Shown: positions 1-7,730, counted from the first letter of the stretch. The stretch: DNA of 33,918 nucleotides from Lachnospiraceae bacterium (GCA_016283575.1 JAEEND010000019.1:1-33918); one strand, 5' to 3'. Notes: generated by a model from the sequence alone, not told the origin. Translations and numbers: made by a program.

Positions 1-157
1 GCGCATCACGAAGGATCTCCCGGATCTCTATTAATCTGGGCTTATATTTCTCATCCTGGGCAGCAATGTATTCATCAATATTCTGCGGCTTCACACAGTA
101 ATGGTCCTGGTTTTGTCTGCTGAACTCTCTGCCGCATTTCGGACATTTCCATGCCAT
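1..157 (-). CDS. DUF1801-type protein with N-terminal zinc-finger-like segment, partial
   Basis: Only the first 52 or so codons are in the window; the gene runs off the left edge. The start at 157 is preceded by a good ribosome site (AGAGGTGAAG). Residues 1-22 carry CPKCGREF followed by HYC, a possible metal-binding knuckle. The next stretch, IDEYIAAQDEKYKPRLIEIR, resembles the opening of the DUF1801 (YdhG-like) family, where a phrase of the type IDEYIA...I..IR is typical. The function of that family is poorly known, though some members have been linked to iron or frataxin-like roles. Assignment rests on recognition of the first helix only, so it is tentative. The gene is separated from the ribosomal genes by more than 700 bases of non-coding sequence. 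Confidence 0.6.
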   Translation of the reverse strand, partial: MAWKCPKCGREFSRQNQDHYCVKPQNIDEYIAAQDEKYKPRLIEIREILRDA

Positions 158-470
158 GGCTTCACCTCTTCAAATCTCGATTTGTTATCATCTATAAAAC
201 TGAAATTTAATATCATCACGCCCGTAATTATAACATATTCATCCGGGGAAATCTCAAAAATCTCTCCGTTTGGTGCGCTGTCTCGTTTTGGCATAGTTTG
301 ACATGATTTGATAAAAACGATGTTTTTTAATTGTGTCAACTTTTTCAGTTCCCGCATGCAAACGCATTACTTCGCAATACGTTTGCCAAGCCTTATCCTT
401 AATCTTTAAGCCCAAAAGTGGTCCACTAACCCCGTCCCCCAGGACCATTATTGCGTTCATTTCAGTTTTT
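158..470. other. gap with no convincing gene
   Basis: Short open frames exist here on the minus strand, overlapping each other in different frames and in one case overlapping the start of the DUF1801-type gene. None has a recognisable domain or a convincing ribosome site. I see no strong promoter or terminator in it. It may be decayed sequence between the left-edge gene and the periodic array that starts at 471. Confidence 0.5.
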
Positions 471-690
471 ACAGCGGAATTTTCAATTTCATATTTCTCG
501 CTGTACATTTCAAGATTAATTATCTCTATTTTACAGCGGATTTTGATAAAAATCCGTTCCCGCTGTCTGACTCAGAATCAAAAGACGGTTTTATACAGCG
601 AGGTTTTCAAAACAGCATTTTCCGCTGTCCGCGTCGATGAACAAGCACGTTTTTCTACAGCGAAATCCATAATTCTAGTATTCCCGCTGT
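471..690. repeat. period-62 array of inverted ACAGCG/CGCTGT half-sites
   Basis: Four units of exactly 34 bp start at 471, 533, 595 and 657. Each begins with ACAGCG and ends with its complement CGCTGT, with 22 unrelated bases between. The units are separated by exactly 28 bp of unrelated sequence, so the period is exactly 62 bp and dyad centres fall every 31 bp. Flanking bases extend the half-site towards ACAGCGGRAA. Because 62 is not a multiple of three and the interior is not conserved, this is not a coding repeat. It is not an ordinary CRISPR array, since the repeated part is only 6-10 bases and alternates in orientation. A regularly phased protein-binding array is the simplest reading, but its role is unknown. 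Confidence 0.85.
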
Positions 691-705
691 CTTAGGCCAC
701 AAAAA

Positions 706-730
706 AAGACTCCACAAAACGTGGAGTCTT
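706..730 (-). terminator. intrinsic terminator behind the duplicated rpsI end
   Basis: A perfect 10-bp stem (AAGACTCCAC with GTGGAGTCTT) and a 5-base loop, followed on the minus strand by a run of seven T. It lies 12 bases after the stop codon of the duplicated S9 tail at 743-766. It was therefore probably the original rpsI terminator before the intervening segment arrived. Confidence 0.85.
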
Positions 731-742
731 GATTTGTCCTGA

Positions 743-766
743 TTAACGCTTTGAGAACTGCTGAGC
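743..766 (-). pseudogene. duplicated 3' end of rpsI (S9 tail remnant)
   Basis: Read on the minus strand this gives AQQFSKR followed by TAA, almost the same as the true S9 ending APQFSKR. Twelve bases (CAGTTCTCAAAG) are identical to 902-913 inside rpsI, and the next codon is a synonymous Arg (CGT instead of AGA). No S9-like coding sequence precedes it, so it is only the end of the gene. It is followed at once by its own terminator. It looks like a target-site duplication or att-type scar at the rpsI 3' end. Confidence 0.7.
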
Positions 767-773
767 CGTTAAG

Positions 774-845
774 AAAACAGTCCGGTGGACTGTTTTTAGG
801 CGAAGCCTTCAAGCTATGCTTGAAGGAACCTCAGGAACTGAGGTT
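774..845. repeat. string of perfect triloop hairpins
   Basis: Three consecutive hairpins, each with a 3-base loop: 774-796 (10-bp stem, AAAACAGTCC), 806-826 (9-bp stem, CCTTCAAGC) and 827-845 (8-bp stem, AACCTCAG). The terminator at 860-882 is a fourth with the same loop size. They fill the segment between the true rpsI end and its duplicated tail. No reading frame fits them. They may be a structured RNA, terminator relics or a small palindrome-rich insertion. Confidence 0.75.
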
Positions 846-859
846 CTTGCAACAAAAAA

Positions 860-882
860 ATCCCTCCGCATAGCGGAGGGAT
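860..882 (-). terminator. rpsI terminator, usable in both directions
   Basis: A perfect 10-bp stem (ATCCCTCCGC with GCGGAGGGAT) and a 3-base loop. On the minus strand it is followed by seven T and begins 13 bases after the rpsI stop codon. A T run also follows on the plus strand. Confidence 0.9.
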
Positions 883-895
883 ACTTTTTTTGCAA

Positions 896-1300
896 TTATC
901 TCTTTGAGAACTGAGGTGCACGACGAGCGGCCTTTAAGCCGTACTTCTTTCTTTCCTTCATACGAGGATCTCTTGTTAAGTAGCCTGCCTTCTTGAGTGT
1001 AGGTCTGTAATCAGCATCTACTGTAAGAAGTGCACGTGCGATACCGTGACGAACAGCGCCTGCCTGGCCTGTGAATCCGCCACCCTTTACAGTTACGATA
1101 ACGTCAAACTTTTCAGTTGTTTCTGTAGCAACCATGGGCTGACGAACGATAACCTTTAAAGTTTCAAGACCGAAATATTCATCGATATCTCTCTTGTTGA
1201 TTGTGATATTTCCCTTACCGGGTACTAAATATACTCTAGCTACGGAAGATTTTCTTCTACCGGTTCCGTAGTACTTAACTGCCTTAGTAGCCTTAGCCAT
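896..1300 (-). CDS. rpsI: 30S ribosomal protein S9
   Basis: Small-subunit protein of the 30S head whose basic C-terminal tail reaches the P-site tRNA. The 134-residue product is close to the usual 130 and ends in the typical tail APQFSKR. The family phrase [14 protein letters not shown] is at the N-terminus, and [19 protein letters not shown] is in the middle. AAAGGAG lies in front of the start at 1300. It is the second gene of the rplM-rpsI pair, 24 bases after rplM, and ends at the terminator at 860-882. The 3' end is unusual because its last five codons and stop are repeated about 150 bases downstream. Confidence 0.98.
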   Translation of the reverse strand: MAKATKAVKYYGTGRRKSSVARVYLVPGKGNITINKRDIDEYFGLETLKVIVRQPMVATETTEKFDVIVTVKGGGFTGQAGAVRHGIARALLTVDADYRPTLKKAGYLTRDPRMKERKKYGLKAARRAPQFSKR

Positions 1301-1324
1301 TTTACTAATCTCCTTTCAAGTCTC

Positions 1325-1753
1325 TTAGAATTCTAATACTTCAGGTTTCTGAGCTTCATGCTTGTGCTCGGGTCCTGCGTATACAAAAAGCTTCTTAGCC
1401 ATCTGTCTTCCAAGAGGTCCCTTGGGAAGCATTCCCTTAACTGCGATTTCAATTACTTCTTCGGGCTTTGTAGCGAGCTTTTCCTTTAAGGGCATCTCTG
1501 TTACGCCACCTACGTAATCGGAATGACGGAAGTAGATCTTCTGTTCCATCTTCTTACCTGTAACTGCAACCTTCTCAGCGTTTACAACGATCACATAATC
1601 GCCTGTATCAACGTGAGGAGTAAAAATAGCTTTATTCTTTCCTCTTAAAACCTTAGCGATTTCGCTGGCTAAACGTCCAAGAGTCTTATCTGTAGCATCA
1701 ACTACGTACCATTTTCTTTCGATGGTAGCAGGATTTGCCATAAATGTTTTCAT
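1325..1753 (-). CDS. rplM: 50S ribosomal protein L13
   Basis: Early-assembling large-subunit protein that binds 23S rRNA; in some bacteria it represses its own operon. The start was set at 1753, giving 142 residues beginning [15 protein letters not shown], the usual length and N-terminus, with GGAGG correctly placed upstream. A longer in-frame reading back to 1840 would translate the leader and is unlikely. Family motifs are [23 protein letters not shown] and the C-terminal [11 protein letters not shown]. It is first in a two-gene unit with rpsI and has its own promoter at 1851-1879 and a structured leader, so it can be expressed apart from the upstream ecf-truA genes. Confidence 0.97.
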   Translation of the reverse strand: MKTFMANPATIERKWYVVDATDKTLGRLASEIAKVLRGKNKAIFTPHVDTGDYVIVVNAEKVAVTGKKMEQKIYFRHSDYVGGVTEMPLKEKLATKPEEVIEIAVKGMLPKGPLGRQMAKKLFVYAGPEHKHEAQKPEVLEF

Positions 1754-1843
1754 GATATTTCCTCCATAAAAATCAACTACTGTAGTATTTATGTTCATAT
1801 GCCGTACCGGGGCTTTGGCTGGGCATAGTAAACTCGTCACATA
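1754..1843 (-). promoter_or_regulatory. rplM leader with hairpin, candidate L13 autoregulatory element
   Basis: The transcript from the promoter at 1851-1879 should carry roughly 90 untranslated bases. They hold a hairpin with stem TATGCC/GGCATA (1798-1803 with 1822-1827), whose 18-base interior is C- and G-rich. An L13 leader RNA motif is known in Firmicutes in front of rplM. Position and size agree, but I cannot verify the consensus here. Confidence 0.5.
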
Positions 1844-1850
1844 CTAAGAT

Positions 1851-1879
1851 AGTATAACCTCAGGCTTTTCCTGTGTCAA
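1851..1879 (-). promoter_or_regulatory. promoter of rplM-rpsI
   Basis: TTGACA (1874-1879), exactly 17 bases, then TATACT (1851-1856) on the minus strand. This is a near-consensus vegetative promoter lying just past the truA stop. No terminator separates it from truA, so upstream read-through is also possible. Confidence 0.9.
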
Positions 1880-1897
1880 GAAAAATTTATCCGAAAC

Positions 1898-2650
1898 TCA
1901 AATATTAGGGTCGATAAACCTGAATTCTTTTAAAATAAGTCCACAGGCAGGAGCTGTAGGGCCTGAAGCCTCTCTGTCGCAGGCTTCAAGCATTTCTTTC
2001 ACATCTTCGGGCTTTCTAAGTCCCAGACCCACCCACATAAGGGTTCCCGCAATGATCCTCACCATGTTATAGAGAAAACCGTTGCCCGTGACACTTATTA
2101 TCACTTCAGCCCCATCTTTTCTCACATTAACATCGATAACCTTACGCACCGTGGTTTCCGCCGATGACTTAACCGAGCAAAAACTCTTAAAATCATGCTC
2201 ACCCACCAGGTATTTGGCCGCCTCATTCATTAGTTCCACATTTAACGGCCTGTTTTCATAAAAAGAATAAAGCCTCTCTGTCGGCGGTCTGAAATCAGCA
2301 TTGTAAATGTGATACTCATAGGTCTTTTCAGTGAGGCAGTGTCTCGGATGAAAATCCGCCGGCACTTCTTTTGACCACACTACTCTGATATCTTCAGGTA
2401 ATCTTACATTTAATGCAAAAGAAACTTTCTCCGCAGGCATCCTCGCTTCCGTATCAAAAACAGCCATGTTGCAGAGAGCATGGACGCCGGCATCCGTACG
2501 GCTTGCGCCGATCACGGCAATTTCCGTGCCAAACAGGTCCGATAAAGCCTTATTAAGTTCTCCTTCAATGGTTCTTGCGTTCTCCTGTACCTGCCAGCCC
2601 GAATACCCGGTTCCGTCATAGGATACGCACAAAAGCACTCTCTTACTCAT
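1898..2650 (-). CDS. truA: tRNA pseudouridine(38-40) synthase TruA
   Basis: Isomerises uridines 38, 39 and 40 in the anticodon arm of many tRNAs to pseudouridine, a cytosolic tRNA modification. The 250-residue product matches the family length. The catalytic motif SRTDAGVHAL is at residues 50-59, with D53 as the expected nucleophilic aspartate. The N-terminal YDGTGYSGWQ (residues 11-20) and the C-terminal GNGFLYNMVRIIAGT are also typical. It lies about 50 bases downstream of ecfT and upstream of rplM, the standard Firmicutes arrangement, and is probably co-transcribed with the ecf genes. No terminator is visible after it. Confidence 0.97.
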   Translation of the reverse strand: MSKRVLLCVSYDGTGYSGWQVQENARTIEGELNKALSDLFGTEIAVIGASRTDAGVHALCNMAVFDTEARMPAEKVSFALNVRLPEDIRVVWSKEVPADFHPRHCLTEKTYEYHIYNADFRPPTERLYSFYENRPLNVELMNEAAKYLVGEHDFKSFCSVKSSAETTVRKVIDVNVRKDGAEVIISVTGNGFLYNMVRIIAGTLMWVGLGLRKPEDVKEMLEACDREASGPTAPACGLILKEFRFIDPNI

Positions 2651-2704
2651 AAACTACCGAAAATCCACAAAAATATGTAAAGTAAGCTAAAATAAGCCTT
2701 CTTC

Positions 2705-3505
2705 TTAAAAGAATCTCTTAGCCATTATGATCAAAACAAAATAAGCAATGATAATGACATATGCCAAGTAATCTCTTGTCTGATAGTGAAGGGGCTTCAT
2801 CTTGGTGCGTCCCTCCCCGCCTCTGTAGCAACGGGCCTCCATGGCGGTCGCTAAATCATTGGCCCTTCTGAAAGCCGACACAAACAATGGTACCAGCAGG
2901 GGGATCAGGCTCTTTGCCCTCTGTATGAGCTTTTTACTTTCAAAATCGGCACCTCTCGCCATCTGCGCTTTCATGATCTTATCCGTTTCATCCATAAGGA
3001 TCGGGATAAATCTTAACGCAATGGAGATCATCATGGCGATTTCATGCACCGGCACCTTGATGTATTTCATAAATCCCAGTCCTTTTTCAAGACCGTCCGT
3101 CAGGTTGTTGGGAGTGGTGGTAAGTGTCATAAGCGATGAACCGATTATCAGAAAAGAAAGTCTTACGGCCATGAACACCGCCGTGTAAACACCTTCTTTT
3201 GTAATGCTTATTTTCCAAAAAGAAAAAATAACCGTACCCTTTGTCAAAAAGAGATTTAATACCACGGAGAACATCAAAAGAACTGCGATCGCTTTCATGC
3301 CCTTTACCATAAATTTAAAGGGAACTCTCGATAATTCAATGGCCATGACAAGAAATCCCATCGCCACCAGTATTCCTATAAAGTTGTCATTGATAAAGAG
3401 GGAAACTAAGAACAACAAAGTTCCTAAAAGCTTCACCCTCGGGTCCAGCCTGTGGATCACTGAATCTACAGGATAATACTGCCCTAATGTAATATCTCTT
3501 AACAT
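2705..3505 (-). CDS. ecfT: ECF transporter transmembrane subunit EcfT
   Basis: Membrane scaffold of the energy-coupling factor module, which joins the two ATPases to exchangeable vitamin-binding S components. The 266-residue product has several hydrophobic segments between about residues 25 and 125 and another at the C-terminus. The two coupling motifs of the family are visible as MARGADF (Ala-Arg-Gly) and MEARCYRGG, which dock in the ATPase grooves. Its start overlaps the last codons of ecfA2 by 7 bases, so the two are translationally coupled. No S component gene is nearby, as expected for a shared (group II) ECF module. Substrates therefore cannot be read from this locus. Confidence 0.96.
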   Translation of the reverse strand: MLRDITLGQYYPVDSVIHRLDPRVKLLGTLLFLVSLFINDNFIGILVAMGFLVMAIELSRVPFKFMVKGMKAIAVLLMFSVVLNLFLTKGTVIFSFWKISITKEGVYTAVFMAVRLSFLIIGSSLMTLTTTPNNLTDGLEKGLGFMKYIKVPVHEIAMMISIALRFIPILMDETDKIMKAQMARGADFESKKLIQRAKSLIPLLVPLFVSAFRRANDLATAMEARCYRGGEGRTKMKPLHYQTRDYLAYVIIIAYFVLIIMAKRFF

Positions 3506-4347
3506 CTGTTTCCTCTGATAAAATCCTCAACAGCTTCTTCAACTGTCAGGACATCTGTCGATACTTTAAAGCCTGCTTCTTTTAACTTGTACATGGTTTC
3601 GGTTATATCAGGCACTCCGAGACCGATGCTCTTTAATTCATCTCTGTGTTTAAAAACTTCCTGAGGCGTATCATCAAAAGCAACTTCGCCTTTGTTCATT
3701 ACAATTATTCGGTCGGCGTAGCGCGCTACATCCTCCATGCTGTGTGAAACCAACACGATTGTACAGCCTGTTTCTTCCTGCACCGACTTAAGCATATTAA
3801 GAAGATCGTCTCGGCCTCTCGGGTCAAGTCCTGCAGTAGGTTCATCAAGAACCAGCACTTCAGGTTTCATGGCAAGAACGCCGGCTATTGCCACTCTTCG
3901 CTTCTGTCCGCCGGAAAGATCAAAGGGTGACTGGTAAAAATATTCATCTTCGATCCCCACCTGCTTAAGAGCGGTAAAAGCGCGAAGCTCCACTTCTTTC
4001 TTGGAAAGTCCCATATTTTTAGGGCCAAAGCATACATCCGAAAAAACATCTGCTTCAAAGAGCTGATGCTCCGGATACTGGAACACAAGTCCCACCTTGA
4101 ATCTTAAGCTCTTTAAGTCAAAATCCGGATCGGATATGTCCTCACCGTTAAAATATACAGCTCCCTCAACGGGCTTAAGCAAACCGTTAAGATGCTGCAC
4201 TAACGTAGACTTGCCGCTTCCGGTATGACCGATAAGACCTATAAACTCGCCTTTATTTATTTGTATATTCACATCCTTAAGTGCAACGGACTCCATGGGA
4301 GTTCCGGCATTGTATCGGTATGTGAGGTTATTTACCAACATTAACAT
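3499..4347 (-). CDS. ecfA2: ECF transporter ATP-binding protein EcfA2
   Basis: One of two ATPases that power the ECF vitamin and metal uptake module. It has Walker A GHTGSGKS at residues 40-47, a Q-loop FQYPEHQLF, signature [13 protein letters not shown] and Walker B VLVLDEP, followed by the switch histidine in LVSHSMEDV. The 282-residue length is normal. The start overlaps the end of ecfA1 by 20 bases. A second ATG two codons later (4341) is an equally possible start, since neither has an ideal ribosome site. The tight overlaps with ecfA1 and ecfT indicate one co-translated operon. Confidence 0.95.
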   Translation of the reverse strand: MLMLVNNLTYRYNAGTPMESVALKDVNIQINKGEFIGLIGHTGSGKSTLVQHLNGLLKPVEGAVYFNGEDISDPDFDLKSLRFKVGLVFQYPEHQLFEADVFSDVCFGPKNMGLSKKEVELRAFTALKQVGIEDEYFYQSPFDLSGGQKRRVAIAGVLAMKPEVLVLDEPTAGLDPRGRDDLLNMLKSVQEETGCTIVLVSHSMEDVARYADRIIVMNKGEVAFDDTPQEVFKHRDELKSIGLGVPDITETMYKLKEAGFKVSTDVLTVEEAVEDFIRGNRC

Positions 4348-5188
4348 TCTTAAGTGCCTCTATCAGTTCAGCGTTTGTAAGTATACCTTCCGGAATGGGA
4401 ATGCCTTTCTTTCGAAGGGCATGAGCAAATTCAGTTACCTGAGGAACATCAAGTCTTAAATTCTTTAAGTCTTCAACTTTCGAAAAGATTTCTTTGGGAG
4501 TACCCTCCATGCAAACCTTCCCCTTGTCCATTACAAAGACTCTGTCCGCATTTACCACTTCGTTCATGTAGTGGGTGATCAGGATAACCGTAATCTTCTC
4601 TACATCGTTTAAAGCCCTGATGGCTCTTATTACATCCTTACGACCGTTGGGATCAAGCATCGCGGTGGGTTCGTCAAGCACTATGCATTTAGGATGCATG
4701 GCGAGCACTCCCGCAATTGACACTCTCTGCTTTTGTCCGCCGGAAAGCCTGTTGGGAGAAGCCTTTCTGTAAGCATACATATTAACGGCTCTTAAGCTTT
4801 CTTCTACGCGCTCCCATATTTCTTTGGTGGGGACACCCATATTCTCAGGGCCGAATCCCACATCTTCTTCCACCACCTGACCTATGATCTGGTTATCGGG
4901 ATTCTGGAATACCATTCCCGCCGTCTCACGTATAGGCCAGATATTTCCGTAATCATTGGTATCCATTCCCGCTACATGTATCACGCCTTCCGTAGGAAAA
5001 AGAAGGGCATTTATATGCTTTGCAAAGGTGGACTTACCGCTGCCGTTATGACCCAGTATCGCCACGAATTCGCCTTCTTTTACGGATAAAGAAACATCAT
5101 CGAGAGCTCTTGTAATGCCTTCAACGTTTCCTTCTTCGTCGCGTCTTATATATTCAAATGAAAGTTTCTCGGATTTTACTATTTCCAT
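4328..5188 (-). CDS. ecfA1: ECF transporter ATP-binding protein EcfA1
   Basis: The first ATPase of the ECF module. Walker A is GHNGSGKS at residues 46-53, with Q-loop [10 protein letters not shown], signature [13 protein letters not shown], Walker B CIVLDEPT and switch LITHYMNEV. It is 286 residues, normal for the family. It is the first gene of the ecfA1-ecfA2-ecfT-truA unit and has a promoter at 5233-5261, giving a leader of about 40 bases. Together with EcfA2 it forms the heterodimeric motor under EcfT. The A1 and A2 labels follow gene order in Firmicutes. Confidence 0.95.
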   Translation of the reverse strand: MEIVKSEKLSFEYIRRDEEGNVEGITRALDDVSLSVKEGEFVAILGHNGSGKSTFAKHINALLFPTEGVIHVAGMDTNDYGNIWPIRETAGMVFQNPDNQIIGQVVEEDVGFGPENMGVPTKEIWERVEESLRAVNMYAYRKASPNRLSGGQKQRVSIAGVLAMHPKCIVLDEPTAMLDPNGRKDVIRAIRALNDVEKITVILITHYMNEVVNADRVFVMDKGKVCMEGTPKEIFSKVEDLKNLRLDVPQVTEFAHALRKKGIPIPEGILTNAELIEALKNVNVGK

Positions 5189-5232
5189 CTGTACTCTTTC
5201 TTGATTTCTGCTATGATTAGAATATCGAACTG

Positions 5233-5261
5233 ATTATACTTAAATTTACGTAAAAAAACAA
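5233..5261 (-). promoter_or_regulatory. promoter of ecfA1-ecfA2-ecfT-truA
   Basis: On the minus strand TTGTTT (5256-5261), 17 bases, then TATAAT (5233-5238). A plus-strand TATACT at 5235-5240 overlaps it and could serve the small gene at 5271, but I see no good plus-strand -35 box. Confidence 0.8.
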
Positions 5262-5270
5262 GGAAGTCCC

Positions 5271-5447
5271 ATGAAAGAAAAGATTATTGCATTATATAAA
5301 GAATTCGATGCTCTCATAGAACCTTATAAAAAGAATCTCATAATCCCCTTCTTAAAGATTATGGGCATCATCATTGTCTGCGCCATTGTTGCTCACTTTA
5401 TGAGCGGCAATGAAACACTTTTGGAATATGCCGCCAAACACGGCTGA
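5271..5447 (+). CDS. small single-pass membrane protein, unknown
   Basis: A 58-residue frame beginning MKEKIIALYKEFDALIEPYK, on the strand opposite to all its neighbours. A charged N-terminal third is followed by one hydrophobic segment (residues about 25-45, LIIPFLKIMGIIIVCAIVAH) and a short polar tail. AAGGAAG lies a few bases before the ATG as a modest ribosome site, and a bidirectional terminator (5491-5520) follows. I do not recognise a family. Charge pattern, start site and terminator argue for a real gene, and its placement between the alpha operon and the ecf operon is unexplained. It could also be chance. Confidence 0.55.
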   Translation: MKEKIIALYKEFDALIEPYKKNLIIPFLKIMGIIIVCAIVAHFMSGNETLLEYAAKHG

Positions 5448-5490
5448 TTCTTTATCTGTATCTTTCCTTTAGTTTAAATATGAATAATAA

Positions 5491-5520
5491 AAAAGGGTGA
5501 CGAATCATCGTCACCCTTTT
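5491..5520. terminator. bidirectional terminator between rplQ and the small ORF
   Basis: A perfect 12-bp stem AAAAGGGTGACG with CGTCACCCTTTT and a 6-base loop. It ends the alpha operon 8 bases after rplQ on the minus strand and would also end the plus-strand small gene. Confidence 0.95.
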
Positions 5521-5528
5521 CAATGCAA

Positions 5529-6011
5529 TTATACAAGTTCTAAGATAACTTCCATTGCTGCATCACCCTTACGCTGTGCGATCTTAACGATTCTTGTGTA
5601 ACCACCGTTACGATTTGCATACTTGGGAGCGATTTCATCGAATAACTTATTGGTTTCATCTGTGTAGAGAACCTTAAGCATCTGACGTCTTGCGTGAAGC
5701 TTGGAAGGCATATCCTTCTTGATTTCTTTTTCAACGGATTCGTAAACAGTTACTTTCTTTCCGTCTACTACTTCTTTCACGCGCTTTCCGTCTTTATCTT
5801 TCTTTGCAACCTTAGCTGTTACTTTAACAGTTTCGAAGTTGTCCTTTTCCTTTACAGCAAGTGCGATCAGGCCTTCAGCGATCTTCTTAACTTCCTTAGC
5901 CTTAGCTTCGGTTGTTCTGATCTTGCCGTTAGCGATGAGTGCTGTAACCTGGCCTCTTAAGAGTGCCTTTCTCTGTGCAGAAGTTCTGCTTAACTTTCTG
6001 TATTTTGCCAT
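5529..6011 (-). CDS. rplQ: 50S ribosomal protein L17, with insert
   Basis: Large-subunit protein close to the exit tunnel. The N-terminus ([20 protein letters not shown]) and C-terminus ([20 protein letters not shown]) are typical. The protein is 160 residues against about 120 in Bacillus, because a lysine-rich, charged insert lies at about residues 58-105 ([11 protein letters not shown] and on). From memory, longer L17 proteins of this kind also occur in other Lachnospiraceae, so it is probably a lineage trait and not damage. It is the last gene of the alpha operon, downstream of rpoA, and is followed directly by a strong terminator. Confidence 0.96.
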   Translation of the reverse strand: MAKYRKLSRTSAQRKALLRGQVTALIANGKIRTTEAKAKEVKKIAEGLIALAVKEKDNFETVKVTAKVAKKDKDGKRVKEVVDGKKVTVYESVEKEIKKDMPSKLHARRQMLKVLYTDETNKLFDEIAPKYANRNGGYTRIVKIAQRKGDAAMEVILELV

Positions 6012-6027
6012 TTTTAAAATCCTTTCA

Positions 6028-6095
6028 TGCGTGCTCTTACGGTCTTACCGCACAATCATAATACTGGTTTTGCGTGCTCTTACGGTCTTACCGCA
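6028..6095. repeat. 25-bp direct repeat in the rpoA-rplQ gap
   Basis: Two identical 25-base copies at 6028-6052 and 6071-6095, spaced 43 bases start to start. Each copy is partly self-complementary (TGCG/CGCA ends, with CGGT/ACCG inside). In the mRNA they would give two tandem hairpins between rpoA and rplQ. I do not recognise them; they may set mRNA stability or processing within the operon. Confidence 0.85.
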
Positions 6096-6102
6096 TTATT
6101 TT

Positions 6103-7071
6103 TTATAAAAGATCATCAGGTGTGTTTAAGTGTAAACCTAATTCCTGAAGCTTGAAGAGTACTTCTTCAAGTGATTTACGACCAAGGTTTCTAACCTTCA
6201 TCATTTCGTCGGGAGTCTTGTTAACAAGCTCACCAACTGTATTGATTCCTGCTCTCTTTAAGCAGTTGTAAGAACGTACTGAGAGTTCAAGTTCGTCGAT
6301 GCTCATGTCATCAACAGCTCTACCCTTTGTATCGCCAGTCTTAGCGTTAAGTACGTCCATATTTTCAGCAGCATCTGAAAGATCGATGAACAAGCTCAAA
6401 TGCTCGCTAAGTACTTTAGCTGCAAGGCTGACTGCTTCTTCAGGAGCAAGAGTTCCGTTTGTGAATACGTCAAGTGTAAGTTTGTCATAATCAGTGATCT
6501 GACCTACACGTGTGTTGTTAACGGTCATATTTACTCTCTCAACGGGAGTGTAAATAGAATCGATAGCAATAACACCAATAGGAAGATCTGCGTTCTTATT
6601 CTTATCTGCGCTTACATAACCGCGTCCCTTAGTGATTGTAAGTTCCATATAGAACTTAGCATCCTTGCCACCGCTTAATGTTGCGATCACAAGATCGGGA
6701 TTTAAGATTTCGATATCGGAATCTGCCTGGATATCGGAAGCCTTAATAACACCTTCACCCACAAAATCAATGTAAGCTGTCTTGGGTTCGTTACTGTCGC
6801 TGTTGTTTCTAATAGCAAGCTTCTTAATGTTAAGAATGATTTCTGTAACATCTTCTTTTACGCCGGGGATGGAAGAGAATTCATGAAGAACTCCTTCAAT
6901 CTTGATCTGGCTTACAGCCGCACCGGGTAATGAAGAAAGCATAATTCTTCTTAAAGAGTTACCAAGAGTGATGCCGTATCCTCTTTCAAGAGGTTCAGCA
7001 ACAAACTTACCATACTTTTTATCTTCTGATACTTCCACAACTGTAATATTGGGTCTTTCAAAATCAAACAC
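6103..7071 (-). CDS. rpoA: DNA-directed RNA polymerase subunit alpha
   Basis: Alpha subunit, which dimerises to start core polymerase assembly and contacts activators and UP elements. The N-terminal domain (about residues 1-230) holds [20 protein letters not shown], and the C-terminal domain (about 250-322) holds [20 protein letters not shown] and [14 protein letters not shown], the DNA-binding helices. At 322 residues the length is slightly above the 314 of Bacillus. It sits between rpsD and rplQ as usual for the alpha operon. A pair of 25-bp repeats separates it from rplQ. Confidence 0.98.
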   Translation of the reverse strand: MFDFERPNITVVEVSEDKKYGKFVAEPLERGYGITLGNSLRRIMLSSLPGAAVSQIKIEGVLHEFSSIPGVKEDVTEIILNIKKLAIRNNSDSNEPKTAYIDFVGEGVIKASDIQADSDIEILNPDLVIATLSGGKDAKFYMELTITKGRGYVSADKNKNADLPIGVIAIDSIYTPVERVNMTVNNTRVGQITDYDKLTLDVFTNGTLAPEEAVSLAAKVLSEHLSLFIDLSDAAENMDVLNAKTGDTKGRAVDDMSIDELELSVRSYNCLKRAGINTVGELVNKTPDEMMKVRNLGRKSLEEVLFKLQELGLHLNTPDDLL

Positions 7072-7107
7072 GGGAAACTGCCTCCTTCAGGTTTAAGTGG
7101 TAATGCA

Positions 7108-7701
7108 TTATTTGGAGTATAACTCGACGATAAGCATTTCGTTTACAGGAACATCAATCATTTCGCGGCTGGGAAGATTCTTTACTGTTCCCTTGAATGC
7201 TTCCTGGTCTACATCGATCCATTCAGGAACGAGTCTGCCACCTGTTACTTCGAGAATTGCCTTATAACGATTTAATCCCTTAGCCTTTTCGGTAAGTTCG
7301 ATAACATCACCGGCCTTAACTAAGTATGAAGGAATGTTTACACACTTGCCGTTTACTAATACATGCTTGTGGTCAACAACCTGTCTTGATTCCTTACGAG
7401 TACGAGCAAATCCCATACGGAATACTACGTTATCAAGTCTGGATTCAAGCATAACCATAAGGTTTTCACCGGTCATACCTTTCATACGATCAGCCTTTTC
7501 ATAGTAGTTACGGAAAGGCTTTTCAAGTACGCCGTAAATGAATTTAGCTTTCTGCTTTTCACGAAGCTGAAGACCGTATTCAGACATCTTCTTGCCTGCG
7601 CGAGCGGAAGTTCTGTTAGACTTCTTGTCATATCCTAAAAATGTAGGATCTAAATCGAGGGATCTGCATCTTTTTAATACAGGAGTTCTGTTAATTGCCA
7701 T
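7108..7701 (-). CDS. rpsD: 30S ribosomal protein S4
   Basis: Primary 16S rRNA-binding protein that starts 30S body assembly; in several bacteria it also represses translation of its operon. The S4 RNA-binding domain is visible in the second half ([20 protein letters not shown], then [20 protein letters not shown]). The 197-residue length is normal. Being placed in the alpha operon before rpoA follows the order seen in E. coli and Clostridia, while in Bacillus rpsD lies elsewhere. The gap upstream to rpsK holds two small hairpins. Confidence 0.98.
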   Translation of the reverse strand: MAINRTPVLKRCRSLDLDPTFLGYDKKSNRTSARAGKKMSEYGLQLREKQKAKFIYGVLEKPFRNYYEKADRMKGMTGENLMVMLESRLDNVVFRMGFARTRKESRQVVDHKHVLVNGKCVNIPSYLVKAGDVIELTEKAKGLNRYKAILEVTGGRLVPEWIDVDQEAFKGTVKNLPSREMIDVPVNEMLIVELYSK

Positions 7702-7730
7702 TTTAGTAAATGTCCTTTCTATTATTGTTT

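Noticed and set aside
91-508. Two overlapping short minus-strand frames (91-357 and 254-508)
   Set aside because: They overlap each other and the DUF1801-type start in other frames, and show no known domain. The second ends inside the array.
471-690. CRISPR array
   Set aside because: The conserved part is only 6 to 10 bases and alternates in orientation. A CRISPR repeat is longer and has constant direction, and no cas genes are present.
333-695. Plus-strand 120-codon open frame across the periodic array
   Set aside because: The array period of 62 bp is not a multiple of three, so units fall in different frames. There is no ribosome site or recognisable domain.
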